The position numbers were made by a program, and so were the translations under genes. A model generated the notes under the pieces. That model saw only the letters and a list, made by a program, of their open reading frames with translations, did not search any database and was not told the origin of the DNA. Positions 7,040-14,400 of a DNA stretch of 35,399 nt are shown in pieces. Source of the stretch: JBFMFR01 sp040752025 (GTDB taxonomy: Bacteria > Chloroflexota > Anaerolineae > Anaerolineales > UBA4823). The DNA is taken from the NCBI GenBank assembly GCA_040752025.1, contig JBFMFR010000066.1, positions 1 through 35,399 on the forward strand. The letters are read 5' to 3'. Every line of letters begins with the position of its first letter. The stretch's first letter is position 1.

Positions 7040-8359
7040 ATGACCCCGATCCGCACGATCATTATGGGCGCCGCAGGGCGCGACTTCCATAATTTCAACG
7101 TGTACTTCCGCAACAATCCGGATTACCAGGTGGTAGCTTTCACCGCCACCCAGATCCCCGACATCGAAGGCCGCACCTATCCCGCCGAACTGGCTGGCCC
7201 AGCTTACCCGGCCGGCATCCCGATCTACGCTGAAAGCGATCTGGTCAAGTTGATCCAGGAAAAGCAGGTCGAGCAGGTTATTTTCGCATACAGCGATGTG
7301 CCGCACGAGTACGTGATGCACAAGGCCTCCCTGGTGCTGGCAGCCGGGGCAGATTTCCGCCTGATGGGCACTCAGACCACCCAGGTGAAATCCACCAAGC
7401 CGGTGGTCTCGGTGTGCGCGGTGCGCACCGGCTCGGGCAAGAGCCAGACAACCCGGCGCGTTTCGCTGATCCTGCGCAGCATGGGCTACAAAGTCGCGGC
7501 GATCCGCCACCCCATGCCCTACGGCGACCTGGTCAAGCAGGCTGTGCAGCGCTACGCCGATTACAGCGACCTGGACAAAAACGAGTGCACCATTGAAGAA
7601 CGTGAGGAATACGAACCGCACCTGGACAACGGTGTCATCGTGTATGCAGGCGTGGATTACGAGCGCATCCTGCGCCAGGCCGAGCAGGAAGTCGACATTG
7701 TGTTGTGGGACGGCGGAAATAACGACTTCCCCTTCTACGTGTCCGACCTGCAAATCGTAGTTGCCGACCCGCACCGTCCCGGCCACGAGGTCAGCTACCA
7801 CCCCGGTGAGACCAACGCCAGGGCGGCAGACGTGTTCGTGATTAATAAGGTCGACACCGCCAACCCGGAGGATGTCATGCGGGTGCGCGAGAACCTGCGC
7901 TCGGTCAATCCCAAGGCAATTGTGATCGAAGGCGCTTCTCCGCTCTTCGTCGACGACCCCGCCGCCATCCAGGGCAAGCGCGTCCTGGTGATCGAGGACG
8001 GCCCGACCCTGACGCACGGCGGCATGGCCTACGGAGCCGGCTGGGTGGCTGCCCGCCGCTTCGGCGCGGCCGAGATCATCGACCCGCACCCCTGGGCGGT
8101 CGGTTCGATCAAGGCCACCTATGCCAAGTATCCTTCCACCGGCTCAGTGCTGCCGGCCATGGGCTACGGTGAAGCGCAGACGCGTGAGCTGGAGCAGACC
8201 ATTAACGCTATCGATGCGGACCTGGTGATCATCGGCACCCCGATCGACCTGACGCGCATCCTCAAGATCAACAAGCCCTACCAGCGCGTGCGCTACGAAC
8301 TGCAGGAGATCGGCCAGCCCACGCTGGAAGACATCCTGAAGGCAAAGTTCGGCAAGTAA
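7040..8359 (+). CDS. Cyclic 2,3-diphosphoglycerate synthetase-like P-loop protein
   Basis: 439 residues; the ATG at 7040 has AAGGAG 12 bases upstream, and an earlier in-frame ATG at 6959 would overlap argS and the hairpin. The N-terminal third resembles a nucleotide-binding Rossmann fold (TIIMGAAGRDFHNFNVYFRN). A Walker A-like motif follows at about 128-137 (VRTGSGKSQTT), a DGGNND segment and a GTPase-like NKVD at about 267-270. The layout matches the family named after cyclic 2,3-diphosphoglycerate synthetase of methanogens, which makes an ATP-dependent intramolecular phosphoanhydride. Bacterial homologues are common, but their substrate is not known to me, so the enzyme name is family-level only. 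The N-terminal H-N-F-N motif and P-loop look intact. It is cytoplasmic and downstream of argS with a hairpin between. Confidence 0.8.
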   Translation: MTPIRTIIMGAAGRDFHNFNVYFRNNPDYQVVAFTATQIPDIEGRTYPAELAGPAYPAGIPIYAESDLVKLIQEKQVEQVIFAYSDVPHEYVMHKASLVLAAGADFRLMGTQTTQVKSTKPVVSVCAVRTGSGKSQTTRRVSLILRSMGYKVAAIRHPMPYGDLVKQAVQRYADYSDLDKNECTIEEREEYEPHLDNGVIVYAGVDYERILRQAEQEVDIVLWDGGNNDFPFYVSDLQIVVADPHRPGHEVSYHPGETNARAADVFVINKVDTANPEDVMRVRENLRSVNPKAIVIEGASPLFVDDPAAIQGKRVLVIEDGPTLTHGGMAYGAGWVAARRFGAAEIIDPHPWAVGSIKATYAKYPSTGSVLPAMGYGEAQTRELEQTINAIDADLVIIGTPIDLTRILKINKPYQRVRYELQEIGQPTLEDILKAKFGK

Positions 8360-8370
8360 GCAAGCTTTCC

Positions 8371-8398
8371 AGCGGGCAGCGCCAAAGGGCTGCCCGCT
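8371..8398 (+). terminator. Hairpin after the cpgS-like gene; copy A of a repeated hairpin
   Basis: A perfect 10-bp stem (AGCGGGCAGC / GCTGCCCGCT) with an eight-base loop starts 12 bases past the stop at 8359. It is followed by GACTGATTAAA rather than a U-tract. The same hairpin with a compensated base pair occurs at 11918-11951 (copy B). Confidence 0.6.
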
Positions 8399-8441
8399 GA
8401 CTGATTAAATTCGGACATCTACCAACAATACTGACTCTTTA

Positions 8442-8525
8442 CAGTACGAATCCAGTACCCCACTCACACATAAACCAGACGCACCTGGTATCCCAGTACC
8501 AAAAAATGCGGCAGCAAAACAGTAC
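8442..8525 (+). promoter_or_regulatory. Four CAGTAC repeats upstream of the SBBP gene
   Basis: The hexamer CAGTAC occurs on the same strand at 8442, 8453, 8494 and 8520 within 84 bases of the 280-base gap before the SBBP gene. Three are followed by C. The third lies in a small inverted repeat (TGGTA, six bases, TACCA at 8486-8501). A TGCTATCTT extended -10-like element follows at 8555-8563. The cluster could be a regulator-binding array; no protein can be named. Confidence 0.4.
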
Positions 8526-8639
8526 CCCGCCTCGATGACTCTTGCGCGGGAACATGCTATCTTCTAAGTAACGTAAGCCGCTTCTGACAGGCGCACCGGC
8601 ACGAGCGCAAGTCAAAGCCCCGTAAGAAAGGAGACTAGC

Positions 8640-11600
8640 ATGTTCAAGAAATCCATTTTTTCGTACCTGGCGCCCAACCTGTGGCGCCTTCTTTTCTGCG
8701 CCGTTCTCATCCTGTCGACCGCCTCAGCGCCCTGGCAGCTCGGCGCCGAACCTGGCCAGGTACAGCCAGGCGCAGAGCAGTCCGGCCTCTCTGCAGACAA
8801 CCTGTTGCAGTTCACGGCTGGCGGGCACGTGCTCGGCTTTCGCCCCGAGGGGGTGTGGATCGCAGCCGCTGACCACCTGCTGAGCGTCCAGTTCATCGAC
8901 GCTGCGGCTGTCGAGCCGGCCGCGGCGCAGCCCGCTGCGGAGCAAAAGAACGCCCCCCCACTGGAGCAGGTGAAATACGAAAACCTGTGGCCGGGCGTCA
9001 GCCTGGTCTATGAGGCAACGCCGGACGGCGTGCTCAAGTCCAGCTACCTGCTGGCTCCCGGTGCGCAGGTAGAAGCCATCCGCCTGGAATATAACCAGGC
9101 GCCGCAACTCGACGCTGATGGCTCTTTGCATTTTTCCTTCGAAAACGGCGAGATGGTCGAAGCTACCCCGGTCGCCTGGCAGGAGAGCGCCGGCCTGCGC
9201 CAGCCCGTGCAGGCAGCCTTTCAGCTCTACCCCGGCGGGCAGGTGGGCTTCCAGTTAGGCGCTTATGACTCCAGCCAGCCCGTGGTGATCGACCCGCTGT
9301 TCGCCTGGATCCATTGGAACGCCTTCTTGGGCGATTACCTCAGCGATGAGGGCTACGGCATCACCCTCGATGATGACGGGAGCGCCTACGTAGTTGGGTG
9401 GAGCGAGGCTACCTGGGGCGACCCAGAGCGCGCCTTCCAGGGTGGGAAGGACGCTTTTGCCGTCAAGCTGGACAGCAGTGGAGAATTGGTGTGGCACAAC
9501 TTCCTGGGTGGGGCCGGTGACGATATAGGATACCACATCGCTTTAGGTCGTCAATCGGTAACCTATGAAATTGCGATCGTGGTCGGAGAGAGCGAAGCCA
9601 GTTGGGGCAGCCCAGAGCACCCCTTCCAGGGAGGCACCGATACCTTTGTCGCCGCCCTGGATAAAGATTATGGAAGCCTGAAATGGAACACCTTCCTGGG
9701 CTCGAGCGGAGATGACTGCGGCGAGGGCATCGCCGCTGTGGAGGATAACCTGTTTGTGACAGGTTGGAGTGATGCGAGCTGGGGTAGCCCGGTGCGCGCT
9801 TTCTCGGGCGGTGATGATGCTTTCGTGGCCTCTCTGGATGGCCTCGACGGTTCCCTGAACTGGAACACCTTCCTGGGCTCGAGCCACTACGATCATGGTA
9901 CAGATATTGCCTTAGGAGCTTCAGATATTTACGTCATCGGCTACAGTCTGGCATCCTGGGGCAGCCCATACCGGCCTTATTCTGGCAACGCAGATGCTTT
10001 CGTGGCTGCGCTGGACGATGGTAATGGCAACCTGGCGTGGAACACCTTCCTGGGCTCGAGCAGCGGCGATTACGGCTATGGCATCGACCTGGATGTTTTT
10101 GGCGACCTGTACGTTGTCGGCAGAAGCTCAGCTTCCTGGCAGGGCTCTTACCCACCCGAGCGGGCTTTTTCCGGCAGCCAGGACGCCTTCGTGGCCAAGA
10201 TCACTGATATGGGGATTTTGCAGTGGAACACCTTCCTGGGCTCGTCCGGTTCGGATTGGGGCGAAGATATCGCTGTGGATCGCAACCACGGCGTCTATGT
10301 GATCGGCACCAGCAATTCCACCTGGGGCGCACCGCTCGAGCCTCACTCAGGCGGCGGTGAAGCCTATATCGCCAAACTGTACATGAGCGGCGGCCTGTGG
10401 TGGAACACCTTCGGCGGCACGGACAGCTACGACAAGGGTTACGGCATCGCCGTTGACACACGCAACCCCACACACAGAGTATACTTCACCGGCCATAGCA
10501 GGAATTCGTGGGGGCCGGCGGTGCATCCCAACTCAGGCGCCGACGCTAGTGTTGTCCAGGCGACTTCGGGAGGTGAATTCACCTGGACCAGCTTCCTGGG
10601 CTGCTCCAGCCACGATGAGGGGAGCGCCATCACGGTGGATGTGGATGGGAATGTTTACGTAGCCGGCTTCAGCCAGCACGAGTGGGGCGCTCCCAGGCGC
10701 CATCACAGCAACCGAAATGACGATTTATACGACGCTTTTGTGGCCAAGCTGGACGCCATGGGGGTCAGGCAATGGCATACCTTCCTGGGCGGTACGGAAG
10801 ACGACAAGGCCTATGGCATGACCGTAAACCACGCCGGGGAGGTATTCGTGACCGGCTCCAGCGGCGCATCCTGGGGCTCTCCCAGGCGATCCTTTTCAGG
10901 GGAAAAAGATGCCTTCGTAGCCAAGCTGAGCTACAACGGCGACCTGGTGTGGAATACCTTCCTGGGGGGAAGCGATAATGATGGTGGCAAGGATATTCGC
11001 CTCAATTCCAAGGGTTATTCCTACGTGGTTGGCAGTAGCAGCGCCACCTGGGGGCTGCCATGGCGCAGCCATTCCGGATCCAGCGATATCTTCATCGCCA
11101 AGCTGAACACCAGCGGCATGCTGTTCTGGAACACTTTCCAGGGTGGATCCGGCAGTGATGCCCCGAACGCCCTCGTCATGGACGATGACAACAATTTGTA
11201 CATCACCGGCACAAGTACCAGATCCTGGGGTAGCCCAATTAATGAGTTCGATGTTTTCAGCCTCACCAATGCCTTCGTGGCCAAACTCGACTACGTGGGG
11301 AGCTTGCAATGGAACACCTTTATGGGCGTTTGGGAAACGAACGGTTGGGACATCGACATCGACCACAGCGGCAACCTGTACGTGACCGGCATGAGCGCTT
11401 ACAACTGGGGCAGCCCCATCCGGGCCTGCAACGTGTACGATGCCTTCGTCGCCAAGTTTAGCAACAGTGGAACGCTGTTGTGGAACACCTTCCTGGGTTC
11501 GGATGTGGGAATCGCCGTTGAAGTTGGCAGGGGCATCTCCGTCGACGGCTATGGCAATGCTTATGTCACCGGCATTGGCGCTGAAGACTGGGGTTCGCCG

Positions 11601-11882
11601 ATCGATCATTACAACGGTGGGATCGCCGACGTCTTGATCGCCAAGCTGAACACCAACGGCAACCTGCAGTGGCATACCTTCCTGGGCACGGCTGGCGACG
11701 ATCATGGTTACGCAATCCTGTCCGATCCCAATGGCAGCGGGGCATACTTTGTCACCGGTGACGCCCTGGACGGGTTCGGCAGCCCGTTCACCGGCTCGGT
11801 GAACTCCACGAACGGCGACGACGCCTTCGTGCTGCGCAGCGGCAACTTCGTTATCTGGCTGCCGCTGACGATCGGCCGATAA
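8640..11882 (+). CDS. Large secreted SBBP-repeat protein
   Basis: 1080 residues; the ATG at 8640 has AAAGGAG six bases upstream. The N-terminus is basic and hydrophobic (MFKKSIFSYLAPNLWRLLFC), a probable signal peptide. Residues about 50-220 match the domain that usually precedes SBBP repeats: a YEA segment after LWPGVSL, then LAPGAQVEAIRLEYN, and finally QPVVIDP. From about 220 to the end there are 14 repeats of about 58 residues, each with a core like WNTFLGSSGDDCGEGI followed by YVVG.S..SWG and an AFVAKL strand. SBBP (seven-bladed beta-propeller-type) repeats occur in large exported bacterial proteins, usually of unknown binding function; 14 would suit two seven-blade rings. It ends in WLPLTIGR. 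The repeats are well conserved at DNA level (many copies of TGGAACACCTTCCTGGGC), pointing to recent duplication or conversion. Role: probably surface binding or adhesion, by inference. Confidence 0.93.
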   Translation: MFKKSIFSYLAPNLWRLLFCAVLILSTASAPWQLGAEPGQVQPGAEQSGLSADNLLQFTAGGHVLGFRPEGVWIAAADHLLSVQFIDAAAVEPAAAQPAAEQKNAPPLEQVKYENLWPGVSLVYEATPDGVLKSSYLLAPGAQVEAIRLEYNQAPQLDADGSLHFSFENGEMVEATPVAWQESAGLRQPVQAAFQLYPGGQVGFQLGAYDSSQPVVIDPLFAWIHWNAFLGDYLSDEGYGITLDDDGSAYVVGWSEATWGDPERAFQGGKDAFAVKLDSSGELVWHNFLGGAGDDIGYHIALGRQSVTYEIAIVVGESEASWGSPEHPFQGGTDTFVAALDKDYGSLKWNTFLGSSGDDCGEGIAAVEDNLFVTGWSDASWGSPVRAFSGGDDAFVASLDGLDGSLNWNTFLGSSHYDHGTDIALGASDIYVIGYSLASWGSPYRPYSGNADAFVAALDDGNGNLAWNTFLGSSSGDYGYGIDLDVFGDLYVVGRSSASWQGSYPPERAFSGSQDAFVAKITDMGILQWNTFLGSSGSDWGEDIAVDRNHGVYVIGTSNSTWGAPLEPHSGGGEAYIAKLYMSGGLWWNTFGGTDSYDKGYGIAVDTRNPTHRVYFTGHSRNSWGPAVHPNSGADASVVQATSGGEFTWTSFLGCSSHDEGSAITVDVDGNVYVAGFSQHEWGAPRRHHSNRNDDLYDAFVAKLDAMGVRQWHTFLGGTEDDKAYGMTVNHAGEVFVTGSSGASWGSPRRSFSGEKDAFVAKLSYNGDLVWNTFLGGSDNDGGKDIRLNSKGYSYVVGSSSATWGLPWRSHSGSSDIFIAKLNTSGMLFWNTFQGGSGSDAPNALVMDDDNNLYITGTSTRSWGSPINEFDVFSLTNAFVAKLDYVGSLQWNTFMGVWETNGWDIDIDHSGNLYVTGMSAYNWGSPIRACNVYDAFVAKFSNSGTLLWNTFLGSDVGIAVEVGRGISVDGYGNAYVTGIGAEDWGSPIDHYNGGIADVLIAKLNTNGNLQWHTFLGTAGDDHGYAILSDPNGSGAYFVTGDALDGFGSPFTGSVNSTNGDDAFVLRSGNFVIWLPLTIGR

Positions 11883-11917
11883 AGTAACCGCAGTCAGACA
11901 TCTCGACGAGTTTTTGA

Positions 11918-11951
11918 GTCAGTGGGCAGCGCTTTGGCGCTGCCCACTGAC
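11918..11951. terminator. Hairpin between convergent genes; copy B of a repeated hairpin
   Basis: A perfect 15-bp stem (GTCAGTGGGCAGCGC / GCGCTGCCCACTGAC) with loop TTTG sits between the convergent SBBP and DNA methyltransferase genes, ending two bases before the latter's stop codon. Neither side has a good U-tract. Its position suggests it blocks transcription from both directions. Confidence 0.65.
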
Positions 11952-11953
11952 TG

Positions 11954-12823
11954 TTAAACCGAATCCTGGAACGGGAGCGGGTCGAATCCGATCCACTCGA
12001 TTTCCGGATTATGGCCGAAGCGGCGCGCCATCACCTGTAAGGCTTCGGGGTTGTTGTCCACCAGGATGAAACGCCGCCCCAGGGCCAGGCAGCTCGCCCC
12101 GGTGGTGCCGCTGCCAGCGAAGAAATCCAGGACGGTCTCTCCAGGGTTCGAGGAGGCCAGCAGGATGCGGTTGAGGATGCCTAGCGGTTTTTGCGTGGGA
12201 TAGCCGGTCTTTTCGCCGCTGTTGGTAGCCACAATCGTATGCCACCAGGTATCCGTGGGCAGCTTGCCGCGCGCCGCCTTCTCCGGACCCACCAGGCCAG
12301 GCGCCATGTAGGGGATGCGGTCGATCCCGTCCACGTTGAAGGTGTAATGCCGGGGGTCCTTGACATACACCAGGATGTTGTCGTGCTTGGCGGGCCATTT
12401 ACGCCGCGAGCGCCCGCCGTAATCATAGACCCAGATGATCTCGTTCAGAAAACACCCCCGGCCGAAAATCTGGTCGAGCAAGAGCTTGCAGTAGTGCACC
12501 TCGCGGTAGTCAATGTGGAAATACAGGGTTCCGTGCGGCGCTAACAGCCTGAAAGCCTGTTCCAGGCGCGGCTCCAGAAACGCCAGGTAATCATCGAAAA
12601 TATCCGTATATTCGCGCGTACCCAGGCGGATGGTCTGGTAGCGCCGCCCACTGAACCCGGTGCGGTCGCCGGTGGTTGAGCGCACGGTTTTGATCTGCGT
12701 GCGCGCCTGCTGCTTGCCCGTGTTGAAGGGCGGGTCGATGTAGATCAAATCGACCGATTCGTCTGCGAGCTTTTCTAAGACAGGCAAATTGTCACTAAAA
12801 TAAATCTGATTCCTGGCTGCCAT
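11954..12823 (-). CDS. Orphan site-specific DNA methyltransferase (adenine-N6 or cytosine-N4)
   Basis: 289 residues from the ATG at 12823; the frame stays open further upstream but would run into the divergent gene. Catalytic motif IV (IDPPFNTG, D30-P-P-F33) comes before the SAM-binding motif I (DFFAGSGTT, 233-241), the order of beta-class methyltransferases. TQKPLGILNRIL before motif I is also typical. The target-recognition part lies between, at about 120-200. Such enzymes methylate N6-adenine or N4-cytosine; DPPF does not settle which. No restriction endonuclease or specificity gene adjoins, so it is an orphan, possibly regulatory. It faces a hairpin at its 3' end and shares a divergent promoter region with 12898-13575. 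Confidence 0.9.
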   Translation of the reverse strand: MAARNQIYFSDNLPVLEKLADESVDLIYIDPPFNTGKQQARTQIKTVRSTTGDRTGFSGRRYQTIRLGTREYTDIFDDYLAFLEPRLEQAFRLLAPHGTLYFHIDYREVHYCKLLLDQIFGRGCFLNEIIWVYDYGGRSRRKWPAKHDNILVYVKDPRHYTFNVDGIDRIPYMAPGLVGPEKAARGKLPTDTWWHTIVATNSGEKTGYPTQKPLGILNRILLASSNPGETVLDFFAGSGTTGASCLALGRRFILVDNNPEALQVMARRFGHNPEIEWIGFDPLPFQDSV

Positions 12824-12881
12824 GTGTGTAAGCGCTTCCGGTTTTGGAGGTAGTTGTGCGATGACCGCAGCGATGGTCTCG

Positions 12882-12889
12882 ATTATACT
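12882..12889. promoter_or_regulatory. Overlapping divergent -10 boxes
   Basis: The eight bases ATTATACT read TATACT on the plus strand (12884-12889) and TATAAT on the minus strand (12887-12882). The plus box ends eight bases before the ATG at 12898, suggesting a leaderless message. The minus box would give the DNA methyltransferase a leader of about 50 bases. No clear -35 on either side. Confidence 0.5.
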
Positions 12890-12897
12890 TGACTCTG

Positions 12898-13575
12898 ATG
12901 AAAACTTTCGGATCCAGATTGGTGGATAACCGCTCTGAAAACAGCCTGGCAAGCGCTTTGCGGCGCAGGCGCTTGCAGCGCTTCCTGGCCCTGACCGCCC
13001 ACCTGCCCCGGCCCGTGCACATCCTGGATGTGGGCGGCGAGCCGCGCTTCTGGGAGGTGATGGGGCTGGCCGGGCAGAGCGATTACGACATCCTGCTGCT
13101 GAACACCCAACCCCAGCCGGTAAGCCAGACACACATGTGCAGCGTGGTTGGCGACGCTGCCGACCTTTCCAGGTTCGCCGGCCAATCCTTCGACTGCGTC
13201 TTCTCGAACTCGGTCATCGAGCACCTGGGCAGCTACGCCCGCCAGGAGCGCATGGCTGCCGAAATCCAGCGCGTGGGCAAAACCTACTTCGTGCAAACCC
13301 CCAACCGCTTCTTTCCCATCGAGCCGCATTTCCTGCTGCCGGGCTTCCAGTTCTTCCCGTTAGCCTGGCAGATATGGCTGGTGCAGCGCTTCGACCTGGG
13401 CTGGTATAAACGCATCCCCGATCCCGCCCAGGCACAGGCCTTTATCCGCACGCACCGCCTGCTCAGCGCAGCGGAACTGAAGCGGTTGTTTCCCCAAGGA
13501 TATCTATATCACGAAAGATTCTGCGTTCTAACCAAGTCGTTCATGGTCACTTCTCAACCGCTTCCCGACTTTTGA
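12898..13575 (+). CDS. Class I SAM-dependent methyltransferase-like protein
   Basis: 225 residues from the ATG at 12898; a TTG three codons earlier overlaps the -10 box. Motif I is recognisable as VHILDVGGEPRFWE (about residues 41-54), followed by a motif II-like LLLNTQP and the family phrase FDCVFSNSVIEHLGS (about 97-111), which matches the motif IV region of the Methyltransf_11 group. The C-terminal half (TYFVQTPNRFFPIEPHFLLP, then QFFPLAWQIWL) occurs in methyltransferases linked to polysaccharide or glycan clusters. The substrate is unknown. No ribosome site is visible, fitting a leaderless transcript. Its 3' end overlaps the convergent WecG-type gene by 22 bases. Confidence 0.85.
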   Translation: MKTFGSRLVDNRSENSLASALRRRRLQRFLALTAHLPRPVHILDVGGEPRFWEVMGLAGQSDYDILLLNTQPQPVSQTHMCSVVGDAADLSRFAGQSFDCVFSNSVIEHLGSYARQERMAAEIQRVGKTYFVQTPNRFFPIEPHFLLPGFQFFPLAWQIWLVQRFDLGWYKRIPDPAQAQAFIRTHRLLSAAELKRLFPQGYLYHERFCVLTKSFMVTSQPLPDF

Positions 13576-14330
13576 GCGAATTTCTGCCTCAGGATGAAAT
13601 ACAAAAAACGCAGGTTGTCACGCAGGTAGCGCTTCCAGTAGCGGCGCGGTGAGATCAGGATGCGCGCCAGCCACTCCAGGTAGTGCTCGGTCATCCAGCG
13701 CGGCCCGCGGCGCAAATCGCCCGCCAGGTACTCGAACAAAGCTCCGGCAGTCAGCACTACGCTGGTTTCCAGAACGGCGCGGTTCTCGGCTAACCAGCGC
13801 TCCTGGGCAGGCATGCCAAAGCCCACCAACAAAATATCCGGTTTGGCCTGGTTGATGTTTGCAATCACCGCCAGGTTCTGCGGGCTGCGAACGGATTTAT
13901 CGAAGAAGCCATCCTGACAGCCCAGGATGCGCACACCGGGGTAACGGGCCTCCATGACCCGCGCAGCGCGTTCAGCCGCGCCCGGGGGGTTGCCCAGGAA
14001 ATACAACGTGTAGCCTTCTTGAGCAGCTAGCTCCACCAGGGACTGCGACCAGTCGGTCAGCACCAGGCGCTCGGGGATGCGCTCGCCCAGCAGGCGCGCT
14101 CCCAGCATCACGCCCATGCCGTCGCAGTAGGCCAGGTCGCAGGCGTTGAGGAACTCGCGCAGCCAGGGCTGTTCCCGGGCCAGGCACAGCCCGCTGGCGT
14201 GGATGTAGGCCAGCGTCTGGCGTTCATCCCGCGTGATGGCTGCCTGGATGCGCTCCAGCACATCTGGCAGACGCACCAGGTCGATGGACACGCCTAAAAC
14301 GTTAGCGACCGGGCGGGCGGGCCGGCTCAT
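13554..14330 (-). CDS. WecG/TagA/CpsF-family glycosyltransferase
   Basis: 258 residues from the ATG at 14330. This GT26-type family adds a sugar such as N-acetylmannosamine(uronate) or glucose to a lipid-linked carrier at the cytoplasmic face of the membrane, in teichoic-acid linkage, common antigen or capsule synthesis. Hallmarks visible: LGVSIDLV near the start, CDGMGV at 69-74 carrying the conserved aspartate, YFLGNPPGAAERAA (about 110-123), and VGFGMPAQERWLAE (169-182) with the conserved Q-E. The C-terminus is basic and amphipathic (RRYWKRYLRDNLRFLYFILR), as expected for membrane association. The sugar cannot be assigned. It may work with the sugar transferase at 3204, though they are far apart. 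Confidence 0.92.
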   Translation of the reverse strand: MSRPARPVANVLGVSIDLVRLPDVLERIQAAITRDERQTLAYIHASGLCLAREQPWLREFLNACDLAYCDGMGVMLGARLLGERIPERLVLTDWSQSLVELAAQEGYTLYFLGNPPGAAERAARVMEARYPGVRILGCQDGFFDKSVRSPQNLAVIANINQAKPDILLVGFGMPAQERWLAENRAVLETSVVLTAGALFEYLAGDLRRGPRWMTEHYLEWLARILISPRRYWKRYLRDNLRFLYFILRQKFAQKSGSG

Positions 14331-14371
14331 TGCAAACCGCCTCGAGGATCAGTACAGATGCTCACAGGCTG

Positions 14372-14377
14372 ATTATA
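14372..14377 (-). promoter_or_regulatory. -10 box for the WecG-type gene
   Basis: A perfect TATAAT on the minus strand lies 41 bases before the ATG at 14330, just beyond the stop of the esterase-cytochrome gene. The -35 region is weak. Confidence 0.45.
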
Positions 14378-14400
14378 CCCTCGCCCGCCAGGGAACTGTC

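Noticed and set aside
7004..8089. 361-codon minus-strand frame opposite the cpgS-like gene
   Set aside because: The plus strand has a ribosome site, P-loop and NKVD motif; the minus frame has biased composition and no recognisable feature.
10896..11705. 269-codon minus-strand frame opposite the SBBP repeats
   Set aside because: It mirrors the repeat periodicity of the plus-strand gene, as expected of a shadow.
11954..12823. Restriction-modification system
   Set aside because: Neither neighbour is a nuclease or specificity subunit; the DNA methyltransferase appears to be an orphan.
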